Below are positions 33,515 to 42,001 of a stretch of 64,000 nt of DNA, one piece after another (position 1 is the first letter of the stretch; every line of letters starts with the position of its first letter). The stretch lies in the NCBI RefSeq assembly GCF_012396125.1, contig NZ_JAAXOX010000004.1:344750-408749 (forward strand), in the 5' to 3' direction. The position numbers and the translations under genes were made by a program. The DNA comes from Cellulomonas denverensis. Lineage in GTDB: Bacteria; Actinomycetota; Actinomycetes; Actinomycetales; Cellulomonadaceae. Under the pieces are notes generated by a model. That model worked only from the letters and a program-made list of their open reading frames with translations, was not told the origin of the DNA and ran no database searches.

Positions 33515-36500
33515 GTGCATCGTCACCTGACCGACCTGACCGCCCGGATCGACCGGACCCTGCGCGAGCGCATCCTGCCGGCGGTGCACACGCACCGGAC
33601 GCCGGTGGAGGTGACCGTCGCGCACCTGCCGGGTGAGCCGGTGCCGTTCGCCGAGGCGGTCCGGCTGCCGTTCGTGCCGACCGCGGTGGGCGAGCCCTGG
33701 GGCCGGGCGTGGTCCACCAGCTGGTTCCGGATGCGGGCAACCGTCCCGCCGGAGCTGGCCGGTCGCCGGGTGGAGCTGCTGGTCGACCTGGGGTTCCGCA
33801 CCGGCGGCCCAGGGTTCGAGGCCGAAGGGCTGGTGTACACCCCGGACGGCGTCCCGCTGAAGGGGATCGAGCCGCGCAACCTGTACGTGCCGATCACCGC
33901 GAGCGCGACCGGCGGCGAGCAGGTGGACCTGTACGTCGAGGCCGCCGCCAACCCGACCATCGGCGGCAGCCCGACCACCGACCTCGGCGACCTGGCCACC
34001 GTCCCGGACACGCCGCTGTACCGGCTGGCCCGGGCCGAGATCGCCGTGCTGGAGGAGGAGGTGCAGGCGCTGGCGATCGACACCCAGGTGCTGCACGAGC
34101 TCGCGCTCCAGCTGCCGGAGAACGACCCGCGCCGCGAGCAGATCCGGGTCGCCCTGGAGCGGATGGTCGACGACCTGGACGTGCGGGACATCCCGGGCTG
34201 CGCCGCCCGCGCCCGCGCCCTGCTCGCTCCGCTGCTGGCCGCCCCAGCGGTGACCGGAGCGCACCGGATCTCGGCGGTCGGGCACGCGCACATCGACTCG
34301 GCGTGGCTGTGGCCGGTGCGGGAGACCATCCGCAAGTGCGCGCGGACGTTCGCCAATGTGACCGCCCTCGCCGAGGACTACCCGGAGCTGCGGTTCGCCT
34401 GCTCGTCGGCGCAGCAGTACGCCTGGACCCAGCAGCACCACCCGCAGGTCTTCGACCGGATCCGCCAGAAGGTCGCGAGCGGCCAGTTCGTGCCGGTCGG
34501 AGGGATGTGGGTGGAGTCGGACACCAACCTGCCCGGCGGTGAGGCGCTGGTCCGGCAGTTCGTGCAGGGCAAGCGGTTCTTCGCCCGGGAGTTCGGCGTC
34601 GAGCCGCGCGAGGTGTGGCTGCCGGACTCGTTCGGCTACACCGGTGCGCTGCCGCAGTTGGCCCGGCTGGCCGGCTTCCGCTGGTTCCTGTCGCAGAAGA
34701 TGTCCTGGAACACCACCAACCGGTTCCCGCACCACACGTTCTGGTGGGAGGGGATCGACGGCAGCCGGGTGTTCACCCACTTCCCGCCGGCGGAGACCTA
34801 CAGCGCCAAACTGTCCGGCGAGCAACTGGCCTTCGGGGTGGCGAACTTCGCCGACGCGGGACCGGCCAACCGCAGCCTGCTCCCGTTCGGCTACGGCGAC
34901 GGGGGCGGCGGCCCGACCCGGGAGATGCTGGAGACCGCCCGGCGGGTGGCCGACCTGGCCGGTTCGCCGCGGGTGGCGATCGAGACCCCGGCCGAGTTTT
35001 TCGCCGCCGCGCAGGAGGAGTACCCGCAGGCGCCGGTGTGGTCCGGGGAGATGTACCTGGAGTTCCACCGCGGCACCTACACCAGTCAGCTCGCGATGAA
35101 GCAGGGCAATCGCCGCACCGAACACCTGCTGCGCGAGGCCGAGCTGTGGACCGCGACCGCCGCCGTCCGGGCCGGATCGGGATTCGACTACCCCTACCAG
35201 CAGCTGGACCGGATCTGGCAGGAGATGCTGCTGCTGCAGTTCCACGACATCCTGCCCGGCTCGTCGATCGCCTGGGTGCACCGGGAGGCCCGGGAGACCT
35301 ACGCCCGGCTGGCGGCCGAGCTGGAGGAACTGATCGCCACCGCGCTGGCCGCCGCGGCCGGCACCGGCGACCGCGAGCTGGTCGCCAACGCCACCCCGCA
35401 CGAGGTGGACGGCGCTCCGGCACTGACCATCGCGGCCGACGCCGGGCCGGTCGCCGCACCGGTCACGGTGTCCCACCAGGACGGCGCCGTGGTCCTGGAC
35501 AACGGGCTGCTGCGGGTCCGGATCGACGCGGACGGCACGCTCGGCGCGGTGCACGACCTGGTCGCCGACCGGGAGGTGCTGGCGCCCGGGTCGAGCGCGA
35601 ACCTGCTGCAGCTGCACCCCGACCTGCCGGTGCGCTTCGACGCCTGGGATGTGGACGAGTTCTACCGGCACCGGGTGCGGGACCTGCGCTCGGTGCAGGA
35701 CCTGACCGTCGACACCGTCGATCCGGCCCGGCCGGTGGTCCGGGTGACCCGGGTGGACGGCGACTCGACCTACCGGCAGTCGATCACGCTGGCGGCCGGC
35801 GAGCGGCGGGTGGACCTGACCCTGGACGTCGACTGGCACGAGCGCGAGACGCTGTGCAAGGTCGCCTTCCCGCTGGCCCTGCACGCCGACCGGTCCAGCG
35901 CGGAGACCCAGTTCGGTCACGTGCACCGGGCCACCCACACCAACACCTCCTGGGACGCCGCCCGGTTCGAGATCTGCGCGCACCGCTGGCTGCACGTCGC
36001 CGAACCCGGCTACGGCGTCGCGGTGGTGAACGACTCCACCTACGGCCACGACGTCACCCGGCCCGGCCCCGGCGATGCCCGTGCGGCCGGGGCGACCACG
36101 GTGCGGCTGTCGCTGGTCCGGGCGCCGCGCTACCCCGACCCGGAGACCGACCAGGGCCGGCACACGATGCGCTACGCCCTGGTGTGCGGGGCGGGCATCG
36201 ACGACGCGGTGCGCGAGGGCTACCGGATCAACCTGCCCCGCCGCCGGCTGCACGGCGACGGCCCGGTCCAGCCGCTGGTGTCCGTGGACGGTGGCGGCGC
36301 GGTGGTCGAGGCGGTCAAGCTGGCCGACGACCGGTCCGGCGATGTGGTGGTCCGGCTGTACGAGTCGCTCGGCGGTCGCGGCCGGGCCCGGGTCCGCCCC
36401 GGGTTCACGGTCGCCGGTGCCGACGTGGTGGACCTGCTGGAGCGGCCCGACCCGGAGATCGCCGCCCTCGCCCCGTGCGTCACGGCCGAGGACGCGTCCG

Positions 36501-36556
36501 TCCTGGTGGACCTGTCGCCGTTCCAGGTGGTCACGCTCCGCCTGCGCCGCGCCTGA
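33515..36556 (+). CDS. Alpha-mannosidase, GH38 (first copy)
   Basis: A 1013-residue class II alpha-mannosidase, cytosolic type. After an N-terminal beta domain (1-245), the catalytic domain starts with ISAVGHAHIDSAWLWPVRETIRK, whose His and Asp bind zinc; the nucleophile is D371 in WLPDSFGYTGALPQL, and the LLLQFHDILPGSSI motif follows. A helical linker and beta-sandwich domains complete it. GTG 33515 is chosen because GGAGGAG sits 4 bases upstream and an earlier ATG would put operator A inside the gene. No signal peptide. It would trim alpha-linked mannose from imported glycans. Confidence 0.92.
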   Translation: MHRHLTDLTARIDRTLRERILPAVHTHRTPVEVTVAHLPGEPVPFAEAVRLPFVPTAVGEPWGRAWSTSWFRMRATVPPELAGRRVELLVDLGFRTGGPGFEAEGLVYTPDGVPLKGIEPRNLYVPITASATGGEQVDLYVEAAANPTIGGSPTTDLGDLATVPDTPLYRLARAEIAVLEEEVQALAIDTQVLHELALQLPENDPRREQIRVALERMVDDLDVRDIPGCAARARALLAPLLAAPAVTGAHRISAVGHAHIDSAWLWPVRETIRKCARTFANVTALAEDYPELRFACSSAQQYAWTQQHHPQVFDRIRQKVASGQFVPVGGMWVESDTNLPGGEALVRQFVQGKRFFAREFGVEPREVWLPDSFGYTGALPQLARLAGFRWFLSQKMSWNTTNRFPHHTFWWEGIDGSRVFTHFPPAETYSAKLSGEQLAFGVANFADAGPANRSLLPFGYGDGGGGPTREMLETARRVADLAGSPRVAIETPAEFFAAAQEEYPQAPVWSGEMYLEFHRGTYTSQLAMKQGNRRTEHLLREAELWTATAAVRAGSGFDYPYQQLDRIWQEMLLLQFHDILPGSSIAWVHREARETYARLAAELEELIATALAAAAGTGDRELVANATPHEVDGAPALTIAADAGPVAAPVTVSHQDGAVVLDNGLLRVRIDADGTLGAVHDLVADREVLAPGSSANLLQLHPDLPVRFDAWDVDEFYRHRVRDLRSVQDLTVDTVDPARPVVRVTRVDGDSTYRQSITLAAGERRVDLTLDVDWHERETLCKVAFPLALHADRSSAETQFGHVHRATHTNTSWDAARFEICAHRWLHVAEPGYGVAVVNDSTYGHDVTRPGPGDARAAGATTVRLSLVRAPRYPDPETDQGRHTMRYALVCGAGIDDAVREGYRINLPRRRLHGDGPVQPLVSVDGGGAVVEAVKLADDRSGDVVVRLYESLGGRGRARVRPGFTVAGADVVDLLERPDPEIAALAPCVTAEDASVLVDLSPFQVVTLRLRRA

Positions 36557-36566
36557 CGCCCCGCCC

Positions 36567-36604
36567 GCCCGCCACGTCCGTGCAGGTCAGCGAACGTGGC
36601 GGGC
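36567..36604 (+). terminator. Hairpin terminator after GH38
   Basis: GCCCGCCACGT (36567-36577) pairs perfectly with ACGTGGCGGGC (36594-36604) across a 16-base loop, a few bases after the GH38 stop. Confidence 0.65.
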
Positions 36605-36681
36605 CGGTGGCGGGTCGGTGGCGGGTACCTGGCGACCCGGTGGCGTGGGGCCGCGGGGCGATCCCGCCTACCGTCCTCGGC

Positions 36682-37164
36682 ATGAACACCACCCGCATCG
36701 CCGAACTCCGCCGGGCCCGGGGTTGGACCCAGGAGCGGCTCGCCGCGACCAGCACCGTGGCCGTCCGCACCATCCAGCGCCTGGAGGCCGGTGCCGACGC
36801 GTCCCTGGAGACCCTGTCCCTGCTCGCCGACGCCCTGGGCGTCACGGTGTCCGAGCTGTTCGACTCGGTCGAGGACGAGCGGTTCGCGGACTCGGTGCGC
36901 GACCTGGACGAGCGCACCGCCGGGCAGCGGGCCGCCCGCAAGCGGGTCGAGGACGGCTGGGAGCACCTGTTCAACGGGGTCGGCGTGATCATCTCGATCG
37001 TCGCGACGATCCTGCTGGTCACCCGGGTGACCGGCTGGGCGGTGCTGCTGGTGCCCGGGATCTACTGGGCCGGCATCCGGATGCTGTTCGAGTCCGCCAA
37101 GGCGACCTGGCTCGACCCGCGCCTGGATGCCCGGTTCCCGCTCACCGCCCCGCGTCTGGGCTGA
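36682..37164 (+). CDS. Small XRE-type regulator with membrane anchor
   Basis: A 160-residue protein with an N-terminal Cro/C1 helix-turn-helix (IAELRRARGWTQERLAATSTVAVRTIQRLEAG, about 6-37), a charged middle, and a hydrophobic pair of segments (GVGVIISIVATILLV and GWAVLLVPGIYWAGI) in the last 60 residues. Such HTH-2TM proteins are common small regulators of unknown target. It starts with ATG, without a clear ribosome-binding site, and TACCGT lies just upstream, so it could be leaderless. Its end overlaps the convergent GH84 gene by 23 bases. Its relation to the sugar genes is unknown. Confidence 0.8.
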   Translation: MNTTRIAELRRARGWTQERLAATSTVAVRTIQRLEAGADASLETLSLLADALGVTVSELFDSVEDERFADSVRDLDERTAGQRAARKRVEDGWEHLFNGVGVIISIVATILLVTRVTGWAVLLVPGIYWAGIRMLFESAKATWLDPRLDARFPLTAPRLG

Positions 37165-39091
37165 GCCGCCCGGCCAGCACCCGGTCCAGCGCCTCATCCA
37201 GCAGCCGCCACCCCTCGGGCCCGACCAGCCAGCGTGCCGCACCGTGCGAGCCCAGGAACACCGTCGTCCGTGCCGCCGGTGCCGGGCTGCCGTCCGCGAC
37301 CGCCGCACCGGCCGCCAGTTCGCACAGCACCGGGTGCATGGTCGGCTCCGGCGCGCGGGCCAGCACCCGGGCGTCCGGCACCGGCTGGCACCAAGTCATC
37401 GCGCCCGGCCCACGGTGCACCACCGGCGCCGACCCGTCGTCGAGCGTGAGCCGTTCCAGCCCGAGCAGCACCCCGCTGTCGGTCGCCACCCCGAGGGTCA
37501 GCAACCGTCCGTAGGCCAGCACCGGCACCGCGGCCTGCGCCACCGCTGCCGCCGCCTCGGCCGTCGCGGTCGGGGTCAGCACCACCAGATCGGCGGCGTG
37601 CTCGTCGCCCGGCGTCCAGGTCGCGCAGAGCCGGACGGCCAGGCCGCGCCCGCGCAGCCACTCGGCGGTGGCGCGATCGCCGTCGGTCGGCTGGTCGCCG
37701 GCGATCAGCACCGCCCGGCGGCGGGTGCGCTCCTCATCCAGCGCAGCGTCGTCGCCAGGGTCGCCCTCGCGCACGCTCAGCACCGCCCGCACGAACGCCG
37801 TCACCTCGCTCCGGAACACATCCGGGTAGTCCAGCTCCACCACGCCCAGCGCCGCCGCGGCCGCAGCCCGCAGCGCCGGGTCCTCGGGCCGTTCCAGCAC
37901 CCGGCAGGCCGCCAGCCCCGCGACCCCGGCGTGCACCCCGGCGGCCAGCAGCGGTCGTAGCCCGTCCACCAGCGGGTGCCGGACCGCCCCGGCCTCCCCG
38001 GCGGCCAGCCCACGCATCCGCTCCGTGACGGCCGCCCGGGCGTCCGGGTCGCCGGCCAGCGCCCGGTCCATCGCGGCGGAGAGCTCCGGGTCACGCGGCG
38101 CGGACGGCGGCCAGGACGAGCAGGCCCGGACCACCGGCGCCACCAACCCCGCATGCTCCCCCGCGACGGTGGCCAGAGCCTCGGCGGCCGCCTGTGCCGG
38201 GTCGTAGCCGGCAGGGTCGTGCGCCCACCGGCCGACGCTCGCCAGCGCCAGCCGGGTGGGCACCGCCTCGATCATCCCGTTGGCCACGATCGCGTCCAGC
38301 GGCAGATCGGCGACGGTGCCCGGACGTCCGAGCAGCGGGCCGAGGAACAACCGGGTCCGGTCGAAGTCGTTGACCGGGAAGTTGTCCCACAGCACCAGCC
38401 GGCGACCGTAGGACTCGGCGGCGCTGAGCACGTCCTCGCGGGTGATGTCGCCGACCACGACGTCCCGGCCGGTCCAGATCACCCGGGCGTCCGCGGGCAG
38501 CGTGCGCGCCAGTCCGTCGCGGTAGTCGGAGCGCTCACAACCGGCGTAGTCGGTGGGGCAGACGGTCATCGGGTGGGTCAGGCCGTGCGGGGTGAGGAAG
38601 TCGTCCCGGAACCTGCGCGCCACCTCGCCGTGGGCGCGCCCGGCACCGCGCGGCCCGTCGCCGAACACCGCGGCGTCGGCCGGGTCGGACAGCCGGTCCG
38701 GGATGTCATCGAACAGCAGCCAGACGTCGGCGACCCCGGCGGTCCACACCTGCTCGGCCTTCTGGACCAGGCTGGCGTACTCGGCGTCGTCGGCGTAGCG
38801 CATCGACAACCCGGGCGCGATGGACCAGACGAAGCGCACCCCGCGGTCGGCGGCCCGGGCGGCCAGCTCGGCCAGCCGGGCCAGCGCGTCCGCCGGGTAC
38901 GGCTCCCGCCAGCGTTCCCGGTGCCAGGGGTCGTCCTTCGGGGCGTAGAGGTAGGTGTCCAACCCGAGACCGGGGAAGGCGTCGAGCAGGGACAACCGCT
39001 CCTCGTGACTCCAGGGCGGGCCGTAGAAGCCCTCGACGACTCCGGCGGACAGGGCTGACGACGCGGACTGCGGCACGGCGGTGTGCGACAT
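37142..39091 (-). CDS. Beta-N-acetylhexosaminidase/O-GlcNAcase-like, GH84
   Basis: A 649-residue GH84 enzyme, which removes beta-linked GlcNAc using substrate-assisted catalysis. The family opening VVEGFYGPPWSHEERL, then YLYAPKDDPWHRERWREPYP, and the catalytic aspartate pair D128-D129 in LLFDDIPD are intact, as is WTGRDVVVGDI. A C-terminal helical region follows after about residue 330. No signal peptide, so intracellular. GGGAGA lies 7 bases before ATG 39091; the much longer frame reading through to 41485 is a shadow of the divergent GH38. It shares a divergent promoter with the second GH38, pointing to joint use on N-glycan-like or chitobiose-containing substrates. Confidence 0.9.
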   Translation of the reverse strand: MSHTAVPQSASSALSAGVVEGFYGPPWSHEERLSLLDAFPGLGLDTYLYAPKDDPWHRERWREPYPADALARLAELAARAADRGVRFVWSIAPGLSMRYADDAEYASLVQKAEQVWTAGVADVWLLFDDIPDRLSDPADAAVFGDGPRGAGRAHGEVARRFRDDFLTPHGLTHPMTVCPTDYAGCERSDYRDGLARTLPADARVIWTGRDVVVGDITREDVLSAAESYGRRLVLWDNFPVNDFDRTRLFLGPLLGRPGTVADLPLDAIVANGMIEAVPTRLALASVGRWAHDPAGYDPAQAAAEALATVAGEHAGLVAPVVRACSSWPPSAPRDPELSAAMDRALAGDPDARAAVTERMRGLAAGEAGAVRHPLVDGLRPLLAAGVHAGVAGLAACRVLERPEDPALRAAAAAALGVVELDYPDVFRSEVTAFVRAVLSVREGDPGDDAALDEERTRRRAVLIAGDQPTDGDRATAEWLRGRGLAVRLCATWTPGDEHAADLVVLTPTATAEAAAAVAQAAVPVLAYGRLLTLGVATDSGVLLGLERLTLDDGSAPVVHRGPGAMTWCQPVPDARVLARAPEPTMHPVLCELAAGAAVADGSPAPAARTTVFLGSHGAARWLVGPEGWRLLDEALDRVLAGRLSPDAGR

Positions 39092-39111
39092 GGATCGATC
39101 TCCCGGGCTCG

Positions 39112-39131
39112 ATATGGGATCGATTGCAGAG
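39112..39131. promoter_or_regulatory. LacI-type operator B, site 3, in the GH84/GH38 divergent promoter
   Basis: The 20 bases match the symmetric consensus of operator B at 16 positions, with the core TGGGATCGAT exact. A TAGCAT hexamer at 39132-39137 could be the -10 box of the plus-strand GH38 gene. The site would control both divergent glycosidase genes. Confidence 0.65.
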
Positions 39132-39181
39132 TAGCATCGGCCGAGCCAGACCGACCCGCGCGATGATGCACGAGGAGCAGC

Positions 39182-41953
39182 ATGAGCAGGCCACGACCCA
39201 CCACCGGCGCACCGATGTCGAACGCCCCGGCCGGCACCCAGCCCCGGGACCTCCCCGCGACCCCCCGCCCGCACGCCACCCCGGACCGGACCATCCACAT
39301 GATCGGGAACTCGCACATCGACCTCGTCTGGCTCTGGCCCTGGCAGGAGGCGTACCAGGAGGCCCGCGCGACGTTCTGGTCCGCCATCCACCGGATGGAC
39401 GAGTACCCGGACTTCGTGTTCACCTGCGACCAGATGGCACTGCTGGACTGGGTCGAGGAGCAGGACCCGGAGCTGTTCGCCCGGATCACCGCGCGGGTCG
39501 CGGAGGGCCGCTGGGTGAACGTCGGCGGCTGGTGGTGCGAGCCGGACTGCAACATGCCGATGGGCGAGTCCTTCGCCCGCCAGGGCCTGTACGGCCAGCG
39601 CTACCTGATCTCCCGGTTCGGCACCCCCGCCACCGTCGGGATGAACGCCGACCCGTTCGGGCACGCGGCCAGCCTGCCGACCGTGCTGCGCGGCCACGGC
39701 CTGGACTCCTACCTGTTCCTGCGCCCCGGCCCGCACGAGAGCGAACTGGAGCAGAAGACGCTGTTCCGCTGGCGCGCCCCGGACGGCTCGGAGGTGCTCG
39801 GCTACCGGATCCCGTTCGAGTACTGCTCGCCGTCGGGGTCGGTGGACGGCCAGGTGGACAAGGCGCTCGGCACCCTGGACCGGACCCTGGGCGACGTGAT
39901 GGTGCTCTACGGCGTCGGCAACCACGGTGGCGGCCCGACGATCGCGAACATCGAGTCGATCCACCGCTACGACCGGATGGGCTCCTTCGGCCGGCTGCAG
40001 ATGTCCTCGCCGCGGGCCTACATCGACTCGGTGCACGCCCGCGGGCCGGAGTTCCTGGAGTCCCTGAACGTCTGGACCGACGACCTGCAGCACCACGCCC
40101 CCGGCTGCTACTCCGCGCACTCCGGCATCAAGTCCTGGGAGCAGCGCGCGCAGTACGCCCTGCTGTCCGCCGAGCGCTGGGCCGCGGTGGCCGCGATGCA
40201 CGACGGTGCGGCCTACCCGCGCGAGGACCTGGAGCGCGCCTGGAAGCAGGTGCTGCTGAACCAGTTCCACGACGTGCTGCCCGGCTCGGCGATCGAGCAC
40301 GCCTACGACGACGCCCGCGACCAGCTGGGCGAGGCGACCGCGGTGGCCAAGCGGATCATCACCCGGGCGCACAACGTGCTCGCCCGGCAGATCGACATCC
40401 CGACCGAGACCGGCAGCCAGCCGATGGTGGTGTTCAACCCGCACCCCTGGCCGGTGTCCACCGACGTGGAGATGCACTACGGCTCGCACCCGGGCGAGGT
40501 GCACGTGGTCGACGACGAGGGCCGGGTGGTGGTCAGCCAGCCCACCCAGTCCCGGGCCACCACCAACCAGACCGGCCGCGGGGCGATCGTGTTCCGGGCC
40601 GAGGTCCCGGCGCTGGGCTACCGGGTCTACCGGGTGCGGATGGCCACCCAGCCGGTCCGCCCGGAGTGGAGCAGCCACGCGCCCGGCCCGCTGACCGTCT
40701 CCGAGACCGTGCTGGAGAACGACCTGGTCCGGATCGAGCTCGACCCGCGCACCGGGTGGATCCGGTCCTACCGGGACAAGCGCACCGGGCTGGACGTGAT
40801 GCACGGGGTGGACGGCTCGACGCACACCCAGGTCTGCGACGACCCGACCGACACCTGGGGCCACCGGGTGGTGTCCTACGCCTGGCCCGGCGACCCGATG
40901 ACCACCACCCGGATCGTGGTCCGCGAGTCCGGCCCGCTGCGCGCCCGGGTCCGGGTCGAGCGTGAGTGGGGCGCCTCCCGGATGGTGGAGGAGCTGCTGC
41001 TCGACCACGACAGCCCGGTGCTGCGGGTCGACGTCACCCTGGACTGGCGCGAGCCGGCCCGGCTGCTCAAGCTCCGGTTCCCGACCGCGCTGGCCGACCC
41101 GCGGGCGACCTACCAGATCCCCTACGCCGAGCTGGAACGCCCGGTGGACGGCGCCGAGGAGCCCGGCCAGGGCTGGGTCGACCTGACCGGCACCGTCGAC
41201 GGCCGCCCGGCGGGCCTGACCGTGGTGGTGACCGACAAGCACGGCTACGACGTCTCCCCCGGCGACCAGCCGAGCATCGGGGTGACCGCGGTGCGCAGCC
41301 CGGTGTACGCCTGGCACGACCCGCGGCTGCTGGACGGCGACGACGTGTACTCCTACCAGGACCAGGGCGTGCAGCGGTTCTCCTACGAGCTGGTGGTGCA
41401 CGACGGCGACCGGCACGCCGCCGACCCCACCCGCCGGGCGGCCCTGCTCGGCTCGCGGGTCCGGGCGATGCTGGAGTCCTTCCACGCCGGTGACCTGCCG
41501 CGCACCGGCTCCTTCGCCTCCGACCAGGCCGGTCCGGTCATGGTCACCGCGATCAAGGGCACCGAGGACGCCACCGACGGCACCAGCGGCACCGACCTGG
41601 TGGTGCGGGCGGTCGAGACCCGCGGCGCACCGGGCACCGCCCGGATCGACCTGCCGCTGGTCGGCCGCACGGTGCAGGCGGAGTTCGGGCCGTACCAGCT
41701 GCGGACCTTCGTGGTCCCGGCCGACCCCGCCGCCCCGGTGCGCGAGGTCGACCTGGTGGAGCGCCCGCTGCCGGAGGAGCCGGCCGACCTGCGCAGCACC
41801 CCGGCTGCCCCGGAGATCCCGGCAGCCGCGGACGGCGAGCAGAGCGACGGGGAGCCCGCACCGTCGGCGCTCACGCCCACCCAGGCCACCCCGCCCGCCG
41901 CCACCGGCCGGCCCCGGCCGACCGCGGCGCCCTCGGCGGACGACCCGGCCTGA
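39182..41953 (+). CDS. Alpha-mannosidase, GH38 (second copy)
   Basis: A 923-residue GH38 enzyme, distinct from the first copy. The catalytic domain comes almost at the N-terminus: HMIGNSHIDLVWLWPWQEAYQEA (zinc ligands), CEPDCNMPMGESFARQG, nucleophile D157 in MNADPFGHAASLPT, and LLNQFHDVLPGSAIEHAYDD. Beta domains fill 400-860. The last 65 residues are a proline/alanine-rich tail (PTQATPPAATGRPRP), absent from the first copy. GAGGAG precedes ATG 39182. It belongs to a branch that lacks the long N-terminal beta domain, so the two copies probably differ in linkage preference (for example alpha-1,2/1,3 versus alpha-1,6). Confidence 0.92.
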   Translation: MSRPRPTTGAPMSNAPAGTQPRDLPATPRPHATPDRTIHMIGNSHIDLVWLWPWQEAYQEARATFWSAIHRMDEYPDFVFTCDQMALLDWVEEQDPELFARITARVAEGRWVNVGGWWCEPDCNMPMGESFARQGLYGQRYLISRFGTPATVGMNADPFGHAASLPTVLRGHGLDSYLFLRPGPHESELEQKTLFRWRAPDGSEVLGYRIPFEYCSPSGSVDGQVDKALGTLDRTLGDVMVLYGVGNHGGGPTIANIESIHRYDRMGSFGRLQMSSPRAYIDSVHARGPEFLESLNVWTDDLQHHAPGCYSAHSGIKSWEQRAQYALLSAERWAAVAAMHDGAAYPREDLERAWKQVLLNQFHDVLPGSAIEHAYDDARDQLGEATAVAKRIITRAHNVLARQIDIPTETGSQPMVVFNPHPWPVSTDVEMHYGSHPGEVHVVDDEGRVVVSQPTQSRATTNQTGRGAIVFRAEVPALGYRVYRVRMATQPVRPEWSSHAPGPLTVSETVLENDLVRIELDPRTGWIRSYRDKRTGLDVMHGVDGSTHTQVCDDPTDTWGHRVVSYAWPGDPMTTTRIVVRESGPLRARVRVEREWGASRMVEELLLDHDSPVLRVDVTLDWREPARLLKLRFPTALADPRATYQIPYAELERPVDGAEEPGQGWVDLTGTVDGRPAGLTVVVTDKHGYDVSPGDQPSIGVTAVRSPVYAWHDPRLLDGDDVYSYQDQGVQRFSYELVVHDGDRHAADPTRRAALLGSRVRAMLESFHAGDLPRTGSFASDQAGPVMVTAIKGTEDATDGTSGTDLVVRAVETRGAPGTARIDLPLVGRTVQAEFGPYQLRTFVVPADPAAPVREVDLVERPLPEEPADLRSTPAAPEIPAAADGEQSDGEPAPSALTPTQATPPAATGRPRPTAAPSADDPA

Positions 41954-41964
41954 CCGGCACCACA

Positions 41965-41996
41965 GAGGGGGACGTCCCGGGCGGGACGTCCCCCTC
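41965..41996. terminator. Strong bidirectional hairpin terminator
   Basis: A perfect 14-base stem, GAGGGGGACGTCCC (41965-41978) with its complement (41983-41996), and a 4-base loop. It lies in the 48-base gap between convergent genes and can serve both strands. Confidence 0.85.
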
Positions 41997-42001
41997 CGTC
42001 G

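Noticed and set aside
39092..41485. A very long minus-strand reading frame (about 800 codons) continuous with the GH84 gene
   Set aside because: It is antisense to the GH38 gene, has no recognisable domain, is Gly/Arg/Pro/His-biased, and the GH84 family start with a ribosome-binding site is at 39091.
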